From assembly GCA_013359255.1 (NCBI GenBank), contig JABWCF010000003.1, positions 239,246-303,245 of the forward strand: a stretch of 64,000 nucleotides of DNA, in the 5' to 3' direction. This document shows positions 8,204-15,982 of the stretch, piece by piece (the stretch's first letter is position 1; each line of letters begins with the position of its first letter). The position numbers and the translations under genes were made by a program. The stretch comes from Flavobacteriales bacterium. GTDB taxonomy: Bacteria; Bacteroidota; Bacteroidia; Flavobacteriales_E; Vicingaceae. The notes under the pieces were generated by a model. It saw only the letters and a program-made list of their open reading frames with translations, was not told the origin of the DNA and did no database searches.

Positions 8204-9100
8204 CTAAACCGGTAGTGTTTTAAACGCATGAAGCACAAAAGGAAATAAAGCGTCTATTGTTTCCGATGCCCCATTTCCGGAGCCCGGTATCGCTAAAACC
8301 AATGTATTGTTTTTAAGACCGGCAATACTTCTTGAAAGCATTGAAAAAGGTGTACGTTGTTGCCCATAACTTCTGGCGTATTCCATTATTCCGGGTATTT
8401 CTGAATCAATAATTTTTTTTACTGCTTTGGTGGTTACATCGCGTGCCGAAATACCCGTGCCACCAACTACCAAAACTAAATGATTGCTTGTGCACAAATC
8501 GGTTATTTTTTCAGAAATTACCATTTCATCATCTGGTATATTTACGTATTCAGAAATTTGTACATTATTTTCCAATAGCTTTTTTTCAACCAACTTACCA
8601 GCCTTATCTTCTTTTTTTCCGGCAATAATCATGTCAGAACATACTACTACAGCCGCTTTAATATCTTTTCTGAATTTATCTTTAAAATCTGACTTTCCTC
8701 CCTTTTTAGACAATAGTTTAATGGAAAGTATCTCTATATTTTTGTCTATGGGTTTTAACATATCGTAAAATGTAAGAGCTACTACTGCCACTCCATGCAT
8801 AGCCTCTACTTCCACTCCTGTTTTATAGATGGTTTTTACGTGCATCTCTATAGAAATTTCGTTTCCATCTATTTGGTATGAAACTTTTGCAAATTCAACA
8901 GGCAGTGGATGACAATCGGGTATTACATTAAACGTATTTTTTACGGCTAATAATCCGGCTGCTTTAGCCATTTCATAAACATCACCCTTTGGAACTCTAC
9001 GCTCATTTAGGGCGGTAATGGTATCAGGGTTTCCAACCTTTACTATGGCTCTGGCTACAGCTTCTCGGAGTGAATTTGATTTATGGGTAATATCTACCAT
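8204..9100 (-). CDS. moaCB: Bifunctional molybdenum cofactor protein MoaC-MoaB/MogA
   Basis: 298-residue fusion. Residues 1-~155 are MoaC, cyclic pyranopterin monophosphate synthase (KGDVYEMAKAAGLLA, DCHPLPVEF, KTGVEVEAMHGVAVVALTFYDM, SKKGGKSDFK). Residues ~160-298 are a MoaB/MogA-type molybdopterin adenylyltransferase domain (VVCSDMI, LVVGGTGISARDVTTKAV, IPGSGNGASETI). The MoaC part starts directly at MVDITHK and lacks the ~14 residues that precede this in E. coli MoaC. Such fusions are known in Bacteroidota. It abuts moaE with no gap (9100/9101), indicating one operon. The cofactor it helps make is required by the nitrate reductase encoded at 29528. Confidence 0.92.
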   Translation of the reverse strand: MVDITHKSNSLREAVARAIVKVGNPDTITALNERRVPKGDVYEMAKAAGLLAVKNTFNVIPDCHPLPVEFAKVSYQIDGNEISIEMHVKTIYKTGVEVEAMHGVAVVALTFYDMLKPIDKNIEILSIKLLSKKGGKSDFKDKFRKDIKAAVVVCSDMIIAGKKEDKAGKLVEKKLLENNVQISEYVNIPDDEMVISEKITDLCTSNHLVLVVGGTGISARDVTTKAVKKIIDSEIPGIMEYARSYGQQRTPFSMLSRSIAGLKNNTLVLAIPGSGNGASETIDALFPFVLHAFKTLPV

Positions 9101-9538
9101 TTAAAATTTATTTATTTTCCATGTATGACTTTCATCTTCAAAAATTTCTTTACCAAAAACCGGCACCTGCTTTTTAATAGCTTCAACCACAAAACGAGAG
9201 GCTTCATAAGCCTCGTTGCGGTGAGCCGTTGCCACTAAAACAAATAAGCAAATCTCTCCGCATTTTACTTTTTGCAAACTGTGTTTAATAACCAATGCTT
9301 CGATATCAAACTTTTCATTTGCCTCCTCCATAATTTTAGTAAACGTAGCATAAGCCATTTCTTCGTAAGCCGAGTATTCTATGGCTATAACCTTTTTCTC
9401 TTCTATGGTATCGTTACGCACTTGACCTATAAAAATGGCATGTGCCCCTATCTTTTTTTTTTGCTGAACAGCCAATATCTCTTCTGCCACTAAACTGGCA
9501 CCTATCGCTCCTTTTACAAAAATGTTTTCTCTTTTCAT
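9101..9538 (-). CDS. moaE: Molybdopterin synthase catalytic subunit MoaE
   Basis: 145 residues, normal MoaE length. Recognisable segments are GAHAIFIGQVRN near residue 30, IEYSAYEEMA, HSLQKVKCGEICLFVLVATAHRNEA and the C-terminal KKQVPVFGKEIFEDESHTW with the active-site lysines. With MoaD it inserts two sulfurs into cyclic pyranopterin monophosphate to give molybdopterin. MoaD, MoaA and MoeB are not encoded in this window. The gene sits between modE (19 bases upstream) and moaCB (no gap) on the minus strand. Confidence 0.93.
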   Translation of the reverse strand: MKRENIFVKGAIGASLVAEEILAVQQKKKIGAHAIFIGQVRNDTIEEKKVIAIEYSAYEEMAYATFTKIMEEANEKFDIEALVIKHSLQKVKCGEICLFVLVATAHRNEAYEASRFVVEAIKKQVPVFGKEIFEDESHTWKINKF

Positions 9539-9557
9539 CTTTTATTTTTACCTAGCA

Positions 9558-9899
9558 TCAAAATGTTTGCAATTGTTTGGCAATGTATATTTCAGTATTT
9601 TTTACAATTCTAAGATAATTTTTTATTGCTTTTTTTCCCTCTAAGGTAAGAATGGCGCCTCCTCCACCTTTTCCTCCCGAGGTTTTAACAACCAATGGCT
9701 TTTCGGCCTCCATATTTATAGCCGCTACCGATTCCCATGCCTTTCGGTACGACATTCCCAATTTTTTTGCCGCTTTACTTATAGATCCCCATTTATCTAT
9801 TTCTTGCATCAGTTTTACCCTGCCTGCCCCTAAAAATGTACCTTTTTCACCAACAATCCATATTCGGCAATCGATGCGATATTTTTGTCTCTTTGTCAT
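9558..9899 (-). CDS. ModE N-terminal-type winged-helix regulator
   Basis: 113 residues covering only the DNA-binding half of ModE-type molybdate regulators: GAGRVKLMQEIDKWGSISKAAKKLGMSYRKAWESV is the winged helix-turn-helix, followed by the conserved TSGGKGGGGAILT wing. The C-terminal molybdate-binding (TOBE) domains of E. coli ModE are absent, as is common for short homologues, so how it senses metal is unclear. It heads the moaE-moaCB operon on the minus strand and may regulate Mo-cofactor synthesis. A near-palindromic FNR-like site lies about 60 bases upstream of its start (9961-9974). Confidence 0.85.
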   Translation of the reverse strand: MTKRQKYRIDCRIWIVGEKGTFLGAGRVKLMQEIDKWGSISKAAKKLGMSYRKAWESVAAINMEAEKPLVVKTSGGKGGGGAILTLEGKKAIKNYLRIVKNTEIYIAKQLQTF

Positions 9900-9960
9900 T
9901 TATCGTTATTTTATATAAACAATAACGAAGTAAATCTATGCCCTGTAAATAAAGGAAAAT

Positions 9961-9974
9961 ATGACTCAAATCAT
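9961..9974. promoter_or_regulatory. Imperfect FNR-like site upstream of modE-moaE-moaCB
   Basis: ATGACTCAAATCAT resembles the ATGATnnnnATCAT palindromes at 10100, 10926 and 34186 with one mismatch in the left half. It lies in the 275-base divergent spacer between modE (minus) and the FNR-like gene (plus). I see no good TAnnTTTG at the matching distance toward modE, so its role is uncertain. Confidence 0.4.
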
Positions 9975-10099
9975 ATCGTATTTTAGGTAGAATATTTTTC
10001 AATAAAATATCTGTTTTACTAATTGATTTTAAATACATTATATATATTTAGGTATTTTCAGTTGCAGCATTTAAAATTTTCCTAAATCACAACAAATAT

Positions 10100-10113
10100 A
10101 TGATTTCAATCAT
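10100..10113. promoter_or_regulatory. FNR-like operator ATGATTTCAATCAT upstream of the FNR-like gene
   Basis: Dyad with arms ATGAT and ATCAT (six perfect pairs if the inner T and A are included). Its centre lies 36.5 bases from the end of a -7-like element GAATTTTG (10136-10143). That corresponds to about -42 from the expected transcript start, the class II activator position. The FNR-like gene begins at 10175, so autoregulation is possible. Confidence 0.65.
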
Positions 10114-10174
10114 GTTTAATTATGATAATACTCTTGAATTTTGGTAGCGATTCAAAAAATCAACATTTGCGATT

Positions 10175-10888
10175 ATGATTTCCAAAAAAATAAGTCCTCC
10201 AAACTGTGATACCTGCGATAATAAAGATTCTATTATTCTTTGCAGCATGAACAAAAGCGAATTAGCTGAGTTTTCGAAAACAAAATCGTTTAATGTTTAC
10301 AAAAAAGGGCAAATCATTTTTTATGAAGGGAATCAGCCTCACGGTCTTTTTTGTATTAAAAGCGGAAAAGTAAAAGTACATAAAATGGGAGGAGAAGGCG
10401 ATGACCAAATTGTGCGTTTTGTAAAACCGGGGGGCTTGTTAGGTTATAGGGCTCTTTTGAGCAACGAACCTTATAAAGCATCGGCTACCGCTTTAGAAAA
10501 CACCCTAATTTGCTACATCCCTAAAAATGATTTTATAGAACAAATAAAAAAGAATGGTCAGCTTTCCATGCTTACCATACAAATGCTTACAAATGATTTA
10601 AAAGCAGCCGAAAAACGCATTTTAAATATGGCTCAAAAACCTGTGCGCGAAAGAATTGCTGAAGCACTTTTATTGATAAAAGAGTGTTACGGACTAGAAA
10701 ACGATGAGCAAACCATTGCCGCTATTCTTACACGTAGAGAAATTGGCGATGTGGCTGGAGTTACCACAGAAACCACCATACGCACCTTATCTGAATTTAA
10801 AGCAGAAAAAATAATAAAACTAGACGGCAAGAAAATAAAAATCCTAAATATGAGTCGACTAGTTAAATTAGCGAATATCATTGATTAG
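10175..10888 (+). CDS. FNR-like oxygen-sensing Crp/Fnr regulator
   Basis: 237 residues. Three N-terminal cysteines (Cys11, Cys14, Cys23) plus Cys113 in ALENTLICYIP match the four [4Fe-4S] ligands of E. coli FNR, whose fourth cysteine sits in ALETSMVCEIP. The sensor barrel spans residues ~38-125, followed by the dimer helix. The C-terminal helix-turn-helix is TRREIGDVAGVTTETTIRTLSEF. The recognition helix keeps the Glu and Arg of FNR (E209, R213) but has Ile where FNR has Ser212. This may go with the ATGAT rather than TTGAT half-site found nearby. It probably activates nitrate-respiration genes when oxygen is low. A palindromic site lies upstream at 10100-10113. Confidence 0.9.
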   Translation: MISKKISPPNCDTCDNKDSIILCSMNKSELAEFSKTKSFNVYKKGQIIFYEGNQPHGLFCIKSGKVKVHKMGGEGDDQIVRFVKPGGLLGYRALLSNEPYKASATALENTLICYIPKNDFIEQIKKNGQLSMLTIQMLTNDLKAAEKRILNMAQKPVRERIAEALLLIKECYGLENDEQTIAAILTRREIGDVAGVTTETTIRTLSEFKAEKIIKLDGKKIKILNMSRLVKLANIID

Positions 10889-10925
10889 CGTATTTTGCAT
10901 AGTATAGTGAATATCATATTCCGTT

Positions 10926-10939
10926 ATGATTCGTATCAT
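10926..10939. promoter_or_regulatory. FNR-like operator ATGATTCGTATCAT upstream of the second Crp/Fnr gene
   Basis: Perfect 5+4+5 palindrome with the same half-sites as at 10100 and 34186. Its centre lies 36.5 bases from the end of the TACCTTTG element at 10962-10969, the same spacing as at the FNR-like gene. This is the class II activation geometry. Confidence 0.7.
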
Positions 10940-10961
10940 ATTTAACTGCTAACTACCACTT

Positions 10962-10969
10962 TACCTTTG
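10962..10969 (+). promoter_or_regulatory. -7 element (TACCTTTG) for the second Crp/Fnr gene
   Basis: Exact match to TAnnTTTG, ending 29 bases before the ATG at 10998. The usual -33 position is occupied by the palindromic operator, which suggests an activator-dependent promoter. Confidence 0.6.
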
Positions 10970-10997
10970 TTACACCCTATAAAAAGGATTCCGTAAT

Positions 10998-11690
10998 ATG
11001 TCCGAATTATTCCCATACATAACACACTTAAAACAAAACCCGTTATTTGATAAATGCCCTGAAGTAATTTTATCTAAGAATTTAAAGGGGGTAGAAAAAG
11101 TTTCTTTCCAAAAAAACGATTACATTATTAAACAATCCAGCCCTTACAATGGGGTATACTTCATAAACAAGGGCGTAGCAAAAATTATAAAAGGCGAAAA
11201 CGAAAACCATAGTTCTATTATTCGCTATGTTGTTCCGGGCGAATTGATTGGAGTAAGTTCTTATATTTTCGAGAACAATTACACTTTTTCTGCCATTGCT
11301 TTGGAAAAAACAGAAACGCTTTTTATGCCTGCCGACAATTTTCAACAAATGGTGAGTTCAAATTCCGAATCGGCTTTGGAATTAATGAAAATTTTATGTT
11401 ACAACATTTATTTAATAGAAAACCGAACAAACGGATTATTTTATAAAACCACCAAACAAAGAGTGATTGAATTACTCATTTCACTTTGCCAAATAAACGG
11501 AAGAGGGCAAAATCCTCACACCCTGTCTTATAATTTAGATGATATTGCCAGCTTAGCCGGAACCACAAAGAATTATTTGTACAAGGTTATTAATGAACTT
11601 TCAAAAAGCGATATATTAACGCTAACAAAACAAAGCATAAGAATAAATAATTTGCAGCGACTGAAATTTATAGGAGAGCATGAAAATTGA
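10998..11690 (+). CDS. Crp/Fnr-family transcriptional regulator
   Basis: 230 residues. The sensor barrel is clear (NDYIIKQSSPYNGVYFINKGVAKII and VVPGELIGVSSYIF), as is a C-terminal winged helix with LDDIASLAGTTKNYLYKVINEL. It has no N-terminal cysteine cluster, so it is not a classical iron-sulfur FNR. The neighbouring nitrate module makes a heme-based or NO-sensing role possible, but nothing in the sequence proves this. It overlaps the following flavin split-barrel gene by 11 bases and is transcribed with it and the HemN-like gene. The operator at 10926-10939 suggests it is itself switched on by the FNR-like regulator. Confidence 0.88.
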   Translation: MSELFPYITHLKQNPLFDKCPEVILSKNLKGVEKVSFQKNDYIIKQSSPYNGVYFINKGVAKIIKGENENHSSIIRYVVPGELIGVSSYIFENNYTFSAIALEKTETLFMPADNFQQMVSSNSESALELMKILCYNIYLIENRTNGLFYKTTKQRVIELLISLCQINGRGQNPHTLSYNLDDIASLAGTTKNYLYKVINELSKSDILTLTKQSIRINNLQRLKFIGEHEN

Positions 11691-12138
11691 ACCCGTTAAC
11701 ACGCAAATTATAAAGTATATTAAAGAAAACAAAGTTTTTACTTTAGCCACCTCTTTCCAAAACATACCATACTCGGCCATTTGCTTTTATGCATACCATA
11801 TGTCCGAAAATTATTTTGTTTTTACCTCTGATAAAAGAACAAAACACGTTTCCGATTTTTTAATTCAACCCTTTGTTGCCGGAAGCATTTATAAAAAACA
11901 AAATACTATTGCATCTGTTAAGGGATTGCAATTTACCGGTAAAATAATTTTAGATTTAAGTGCTGCCGAAAAAGAAAACATAGAGCAGTTATACCATTGC
12001 ACATTCCCATTTACAAAAAAAATGAAGCTAAGCCTTTGGATGTTAAAACCCCTCTATTTTAAATTAACCGATAACTCCCTTGGCTTTGGTAAAAAAATTA
12101 AATGGAAATCACTGAATTTAAATCAACACACCCATTAA
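11680..12138 (+). CDS. Pyridoxamine 5'-phosphate oxidase-like flavin split-barrel protein
   Basis: 152 residues with the outline of the PNPOx-like/YhbP split-barrel family: IKENKVFTLATSFQNIPYSAICFYAY near the N terminus, FVFTSDKRTKHVSDFL, and GLQFTGKIILDLSAAEKENIEQLY. Members bind FMN, F420 or heme and have varied roles; the substrate is unknown. It overlaps the regulator before it by 11 bases and is one base from the HemN-like gene, so a link to heme metabolism or nitrosative stress is plausible from context only. Confidence 0.75.
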   Translation: MKIEPVNTQIIKYIKENKVFTLATSFQNIPYSAICFYAYHMSENYFVFTSDKRTKHVSDFLIQPFVAGSIYKKQNTIASVKGLQFTGKIILDLSAAEKENIEQLYHCTFPFTKKMKLSLWMLKPLYFKLTDNSLGFGKKIKWKSLNLNQHTH

Positions 12139-12139
12139 A

Positions 12140-13474
12140 ATGAACACCCTTTTAATTAGTGAAAATTATCCTTTTGCCACCAGTTGGGACAAAAGAAAAC
12201 CAAATAAAACCAAATGGACAAGAGAAGTAAAAAATATTTTCAGCAGCTCATTTTCAGGAAAAAACATATCGCTTTATATTCACCTGCCATTTTGCGAAGC
12301 TCTTTGTACCTACTGCTGTTTTGAACCCATTATTAGTAAAAACCATACAGTAGAAAACCGCTACATAGAATATCTTATAAAAGAATGGAGAATGTACTTG
12401 AATTTATTTCAGGAAAAACCTACCATTAAACAATTGCATATTGGGGGAGGAACACCTACATTTTTTAGCTTGGAAAATATTGAAAAAATTTTGCTCGAAA
12501 TAAAATCCACTTCTTTTATAACCTCTAATGCAGAGCTTAGTTTTGAAATGCATATTAACCACACCAACAAGGAGCACTTAGAGCTTTTTAGAAAATACGG
12601 ATTTAATACCATTGTGATGGGTTTACAAGATTTCGATCCTCATGTTCAGGAAATTTTAAAACGTAGGCAAAAAATAGAAGATGTGCTGGAACTTACCAAA
12701 CAAGCCCGTTTTATGGGCTACGAAACCCTATGTGTTGATTTGCTTTACGGATTACCTCACCAAACAAGGTCTTCCATAATAGATACTATTTACAAAATAC
12801 GTCAAATTAAGCCCGAACGCATCAACTGGACCGAATACATACATATGCCCGAAGTAAATGCCGCACAGTTATCATTTCAAAATCTACTACCCTTCCCTTC
12901 CGAAAAAGAAATTTTTTACACATTGGGAAAAGAAATGATAATAGAATCGGGCTATACTGAAATAAGTAACAACCATTTTGTACTTAAAAACAGTAAAGTT
13001 TACAACGAATATAAAATAGGCCATTTGCACTATAATTACATAGGTTTTAATTTTTCTAATACTAAACTTTGCATAGGAATTGGAGCCAGAGCAGCCACCG
13101 ATACCTTTACCATGCTTTCCAGAAATTGCATGAAAACTGAAGATTATTATTATAGTATAGACAACGATGAGTTTCCTATAGAAAAAACTCATTACTTTAC
13201 TAAAGAAAGGTTACTGCTCCGAAAGCATTTGCTAAACTTAATGTGTAAAGGAAAAACAAAAATTGCAACCCAAAACGATGCAAAACTTTTTAACAAAAAT
13301 ATACTGCAAACCATAGAAAAAATGGAAGATGAAAAATGGTTAGATCTAAAAACCAACGAAATAAAAATACGAAAAAAAGGAATTAAAAACATTTCCAAAC
13401 TTTATTCAATTTTGCTGCAATCTTTTGAAAATAATAAAACCCTTTCGGAAAACACTACCCTTAAACTAGTATAA
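12140..13474 (+). CDS. hemN: HemN-like oxygen-independent coproporphyrinogen III dehydrogenase
   Basis: 444-residue radical SAM protein aligned along its length with E. coli HemN: YIHLPFC, the cluster motif CEALCTYC, HIGGGTPTFFS, MGLQDFDPHVQ, DLLYGLPHQT, and a C-terminal HemN-type winged-helix tail. It would convert coproporphyrinogen III to protoporphyrinogen IX without oxygen, supplying heme for the cytochromes of this region during anaerobic growth. One oddity: the extra cysteine after the third cluster ligand is adjacent (CC), whereas E. coli HemN has CGC. A related radical SAM function is therefore not excluded. It is in an operon with two upstream genes, and proline dehydrogenase follows after seven bases. 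Confidence 0.85.
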   Translation: MNTLLISENYPFATSWDKRKPNKTKWTREVKNIFSSSFSGKNISLYIHLPFCEALCTYCCFEPIISKNHTVENRYIEYLIKEWRMYLNLFQEKPTIKQLHIGGGTPTFFSLENIEKILLEIKSTSFITSNAELSFEMHINHTNKEHLELFRKYGFNTIVMGLQDFDPHVQEILKRRQKIEDVLELTKQARFMGYETLCVDLLYGLPHQTRSSIIDTIYKIRQIKPERINWTEYIHMPEVNAAQLSFQNLLPFPSEKEIFYTLGKEMIIESGYTEISNNHFVLKNSKVYNEYKIGHLHYNYIGFNFSNTKLCIGIGARAATDTFTMLSRNCMKTEDYYYSIDNDEFPIEKTHYFTKERLLLRKHLLNLMCKGKTKIATQNDAKLFNKNILQTIEKMEDEKWLDLKTNEIKIRKKGIKNISKLYSILLQSFENNKTLSENTTLKLV

Positions 13475-13481
13475 ACCTCAC

Positions 13482-14663
13482 ATGCCTATTAATTTTAATA
13501 ATACCGAGTTTGCTTATAAAAACCGCAGTAACAAAGAACTAAACAAGGCTTCGTTCATTTTTAAGGTAATGAACAATCCGAATACGGTTAAGCTATTAAC
13601 TAAACTAACACTGCTTGCATACAAACTGCACCTGCCTATAGACTGGATTGTGCGTTCAACCATTTTTCAACAATTCTGCGGAGGAGAAAATATGCAAGAA
13701 TGCGATACCACATTAAACAGAATGAGCAAATCAGGAATAGGGGCTATTTTAGATTATTCGGTTGAAGGAAACCACGATGAAGAAAGTTTTGAAAATGTAA
13801 AAAAAGAACTCATTAAAATTATTCTTAAAGCAAAAAACAACTTGTCTATTCCTTATTCTTGTCTTAAAATAACAGGAATAGCCCGCTTTGAACTGCTTGA
13901 AAAAATAAATGCCCACACTCCTTTAACTGCCGAAGAACAAACCGAATTCGAAAATTTGAAAAAAAGGTTTTACGAAATATGCGAAACAGCCTACGTTAAT
14001 AATGTTCCTATTTTTATTGATGCTGAAGAAAGTTGGATACAAAAAGCCATTGATGAATTAACAGAACATTTAATGGAACAGTTTAATAAAAATAGGGCTA
14101 TTATTTCTACTACCCTTCAAATGTACCGAAACGATAAAATTGAACACTTAAATAATTTAATTACAAGAGCAAGAGAAAATAAATTTTTCTTAGGCGTTAA
14201 ATTGGTTCGTGGAGCCTACTGGGAAAAAGAAAATGAGTATGCCAAACAAAAAAATATTCCTTCGGTAGTACATCAAACCAAAGAAGCGACTGATGCCTGT
14301 TTCAACCAAGCCGTAGAAATTTGTTTAAATAATATAGAAACGGTTGTGTTATGTGCAGGCACACACAACGAAGAAAGCACTCTCCATTTAATAAAACTAA
14401 TGTCCGATAAAAAAATTCCAAACAATCATCCGAATGTGTATTTCTCTCAGCTTTATGGCATGAGTGACCATATTAGCTACACACTTGCCGGTGAAGGTTA
14501 CAACGTAACCAAATATCTACCCTATGGTCCTATTAAATCTGTTATCCCTTACTTAATTCGAAGAGCCGAAGAAAATACCTCTATTAAAGGGCAGGCAAGT
14601 AGAGAGTTGCAACTCCTTATAAAAGAAAAACAACGTAGAAAAGAACAAAAATTATTAAAATAA
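13482..14663 (+). CDS. Proline dehydrogenase
   Basis: 393 residues, the monofunctional proline dehydrogenase common in Bacteroidota. It is an FAD-dependent beta/alpha barrel that oxidises proline to pyrroline-5-carboxylate and passes electrons to quinone. Signatures include FIDAEESW, TLQMYR, GVKLVRGAYWEKE, CAGTHNEES, FSQLYGMSDHISYTLA and YLPYGP near the C-terminal RRAEENTS. It begins seven bases after the hemN-like gene, so it may be co-expressed with the FNR-controlled genes. The pyrroline-5-carboxylate dehydrogenase is not in the window. Confidence 0.93.
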   Translation: MPINFNNTEFAYKNRSNKELNKASFIFKVMNNPNTVKLLTKLTLLAYKLHLPIDWIVRSTIFQQFCGGENMQECDTTLNRMSKSGIGAILDYSVEGNHDEESFENVKKELIKIILKAKNNLSIPYSCLKITGIARFELLEKINAHTPLTAEEQTEFENLKKRFYEICETAYVNNVPIFIDAEESWIQKAIDELTEHLMEQFNKNRAIISTTLQMYRNDKIEHLNNLITRARENKFFLGVKLVRGAYWEKENEYAKQKNIPSVVHQTKEATDACFNQAVEICLNNIETVVLCAGTHNEESTLHLIKLMSDKKIPNNHPNVYFSQLYGMSDHISYTLAGEGYNVTKYLPYGPIKSVIPYLIRRAEENTSIKGQASRELQLLIKEKQRRKEQKLLK

Positions 14664-14709
14664 TTAAATTTATATGCTTAACTTGGCTAACGCATCAAAT
14701 CTTTCTTTT

Positions 14710-15063
14710 ATGAAAAATAAAATATGCTCTTTTGTTTTATTGCTAACCGTTGCATGTACTTCTTGTACAAAAAAAACGCCCGAACCCGTTAAAATACCCG
14801 ATAACAATTCCAATTTCGAATTCCTTTCGTTAACTGCTGCAAAAGAGGTGTTGGTGGTTGGCGAACAAACCGATATTACTGCCACCGCAAATGGTTCCGG
14901 CTTAACCTACGAATGGACAGCCCCAATTGGTATTCTTAGTGGAGAAGGGAAAACAATACAGTTTACAGCCTGTTGCGAAGGCGACCATCCTGTTACATGT
15001 AAAGTAAAAGACAGTAAAGGAAACTCTTCCGAAAAAACGATAAATATTTTTGCTAATCCCTGA
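14710..15063 (+). CDS. Small lipoprotein with a PKD/Ig-like fold
   Basis: 117 residues if started at 14710, where a lipoprotein signal begins (MKNKICSFVLLLTVAC, acylated at Cys16 or Cys19). The track start at 14674 adds 12 residues that would disturb the signal. The mature part (FLSLTAAKEVLVVGEQTDITATA, LTYEWTA, HPVTCKVKDSKGNSSEKTINIF) has the pattern of a PKD or bacterial Ig-like beta-sandwich. Function is unknown. The next gene, for an outer-membrane protein, starts two bases after its stop, so the two probably work together at the outer membrane. Confidence 0.75.
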   Translation: MKNKICSFVLLLTVACTSCTKKTPEPVKIPDNNSNFEFLSLTAAKEVLVVGEQTDITATANGSGLTYEWTAPIGILSGEGKTIQFTACCEGDHPVTCKVKDSKGNSSEKTINIFANP

Positions 15064-15065
15064 TT

Positions 15066-15977
15066 ATGCTTTATCGTTTATTTTTCTTCTCTCTTTACTT
15101 TTTATTTGCCAATTTTTTGAATGCCCAGTGTTGCTCACAAGGAAGCCCAATAAATGGCACTACCAATGTGGGTACAGTTGATAAAAATAACGTGAGAATC
15201 ATCCTTGCTCACCGTTACAACTACGGTAACACGTACTACGACCACACAAATAAAACCGATTTTAAAATAGCCGAAGAATCTAATTTCAATTATACTAGTA
15301 CCATTATTTCGTACGGATTAATGAAGAAATTAACCCTTGAGGCAGAAGTAGGTTATTTCTTTAACAAAACATTAAAATACAGTTTCTCTACAAAAACCAA
15401 TTATGGTTTTAATAATGTAGTAGGAACCATTAAATATGCTCTGTACAAAAACACAGAGAAACGTATTGAAATTACGCCTGCCATAGGAGTTAAATTGCCT
15501 GTTGAAACAGAAAGAAGAGTAATAAATAATGTAACTTACCCTTACGATATACAAACCTCTACCCTTGCATACGGAGTCGTTTCCCAGTTGTTTTTTTTAA
15601 AACGTTTTTCGAACAATAAAACATCACTTGTTTTGTATAACCGTAATGAAAATAATTTTGATTGCATTGCGGAAGAATATCGTTACGGCAGCACCTATTC
15701 TTTATCTTCGTTTGTATCGCACTTGTTTACACCGCGAATTATTTTAACACTTCAAACACGTGCCGATTACAAGGAGGCGGATTTTCAGTTCGAAAAAAAC
15801 GTAAAGAACACAGGTGGTTTTGTTGGTTCCGTTTCTCCTCAGGTTAGTTATGAAATTGCTCCTAAATTTTTCTTTTACTCTTTAATAGATATTCCTATTT
15901 ACAGAAATTTTAACGGACGACAACTTTCTAGCAAGTACTCTTTTTCGGTTAGCTTAATAAAGAATTTCTGCTTATAA
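15066..15977 (+). CDS. Predicted outer-membrane beta-barrel protein
   Basis: 303 residues. It has a signal peptide (LFFFSLYFLFANFLNAQ) and then a mature start CCSQGSPI. Alternating polar and hydrophobic strands with aromatic ends follow (TSTIISYGLMKKLTLEAEVGYFF, IEITPAIGVKLPVE, FFFYSLIDIPIY), ending in a strand with a hydrophobic residue before the terminus. It resembles the transporter/meta-pathway-like porin group, but I do not recognise a specific family. It is coupled to the lipoprotein gene before it. It converges on the tryptophanase gene with only five bases between the stops. Confidence 0.7.
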   Translation: MLYRLFFFSLYFLFANFLNAQCCSQGSPINGTTNVGTVDKNNVRIILAHRYNYGNTYYDHTNKTDFKIAEESNFNYTSTIISYGLMKKLTLEAEVGYFFNKTLKYSFSTKTNYGFNNVVGTIKYALYKNTEKRIEITPAIGVKLPVETERRVINNVTYPYDIQTSTLAYGVVSQLFFLKRFSNNKTSLVLYNRNENNFDCIAEEYRYGSTYSLSSFVSHLFTPRIILTLQTRADYKEADFQFEKNVKNTGGFVGSVSPQVSYEIAPKFFFYSLIDIPIYRNFNGRQLSSKYSFSVSLIKNFCL

Positions 15978-15982
15978 ATCTA

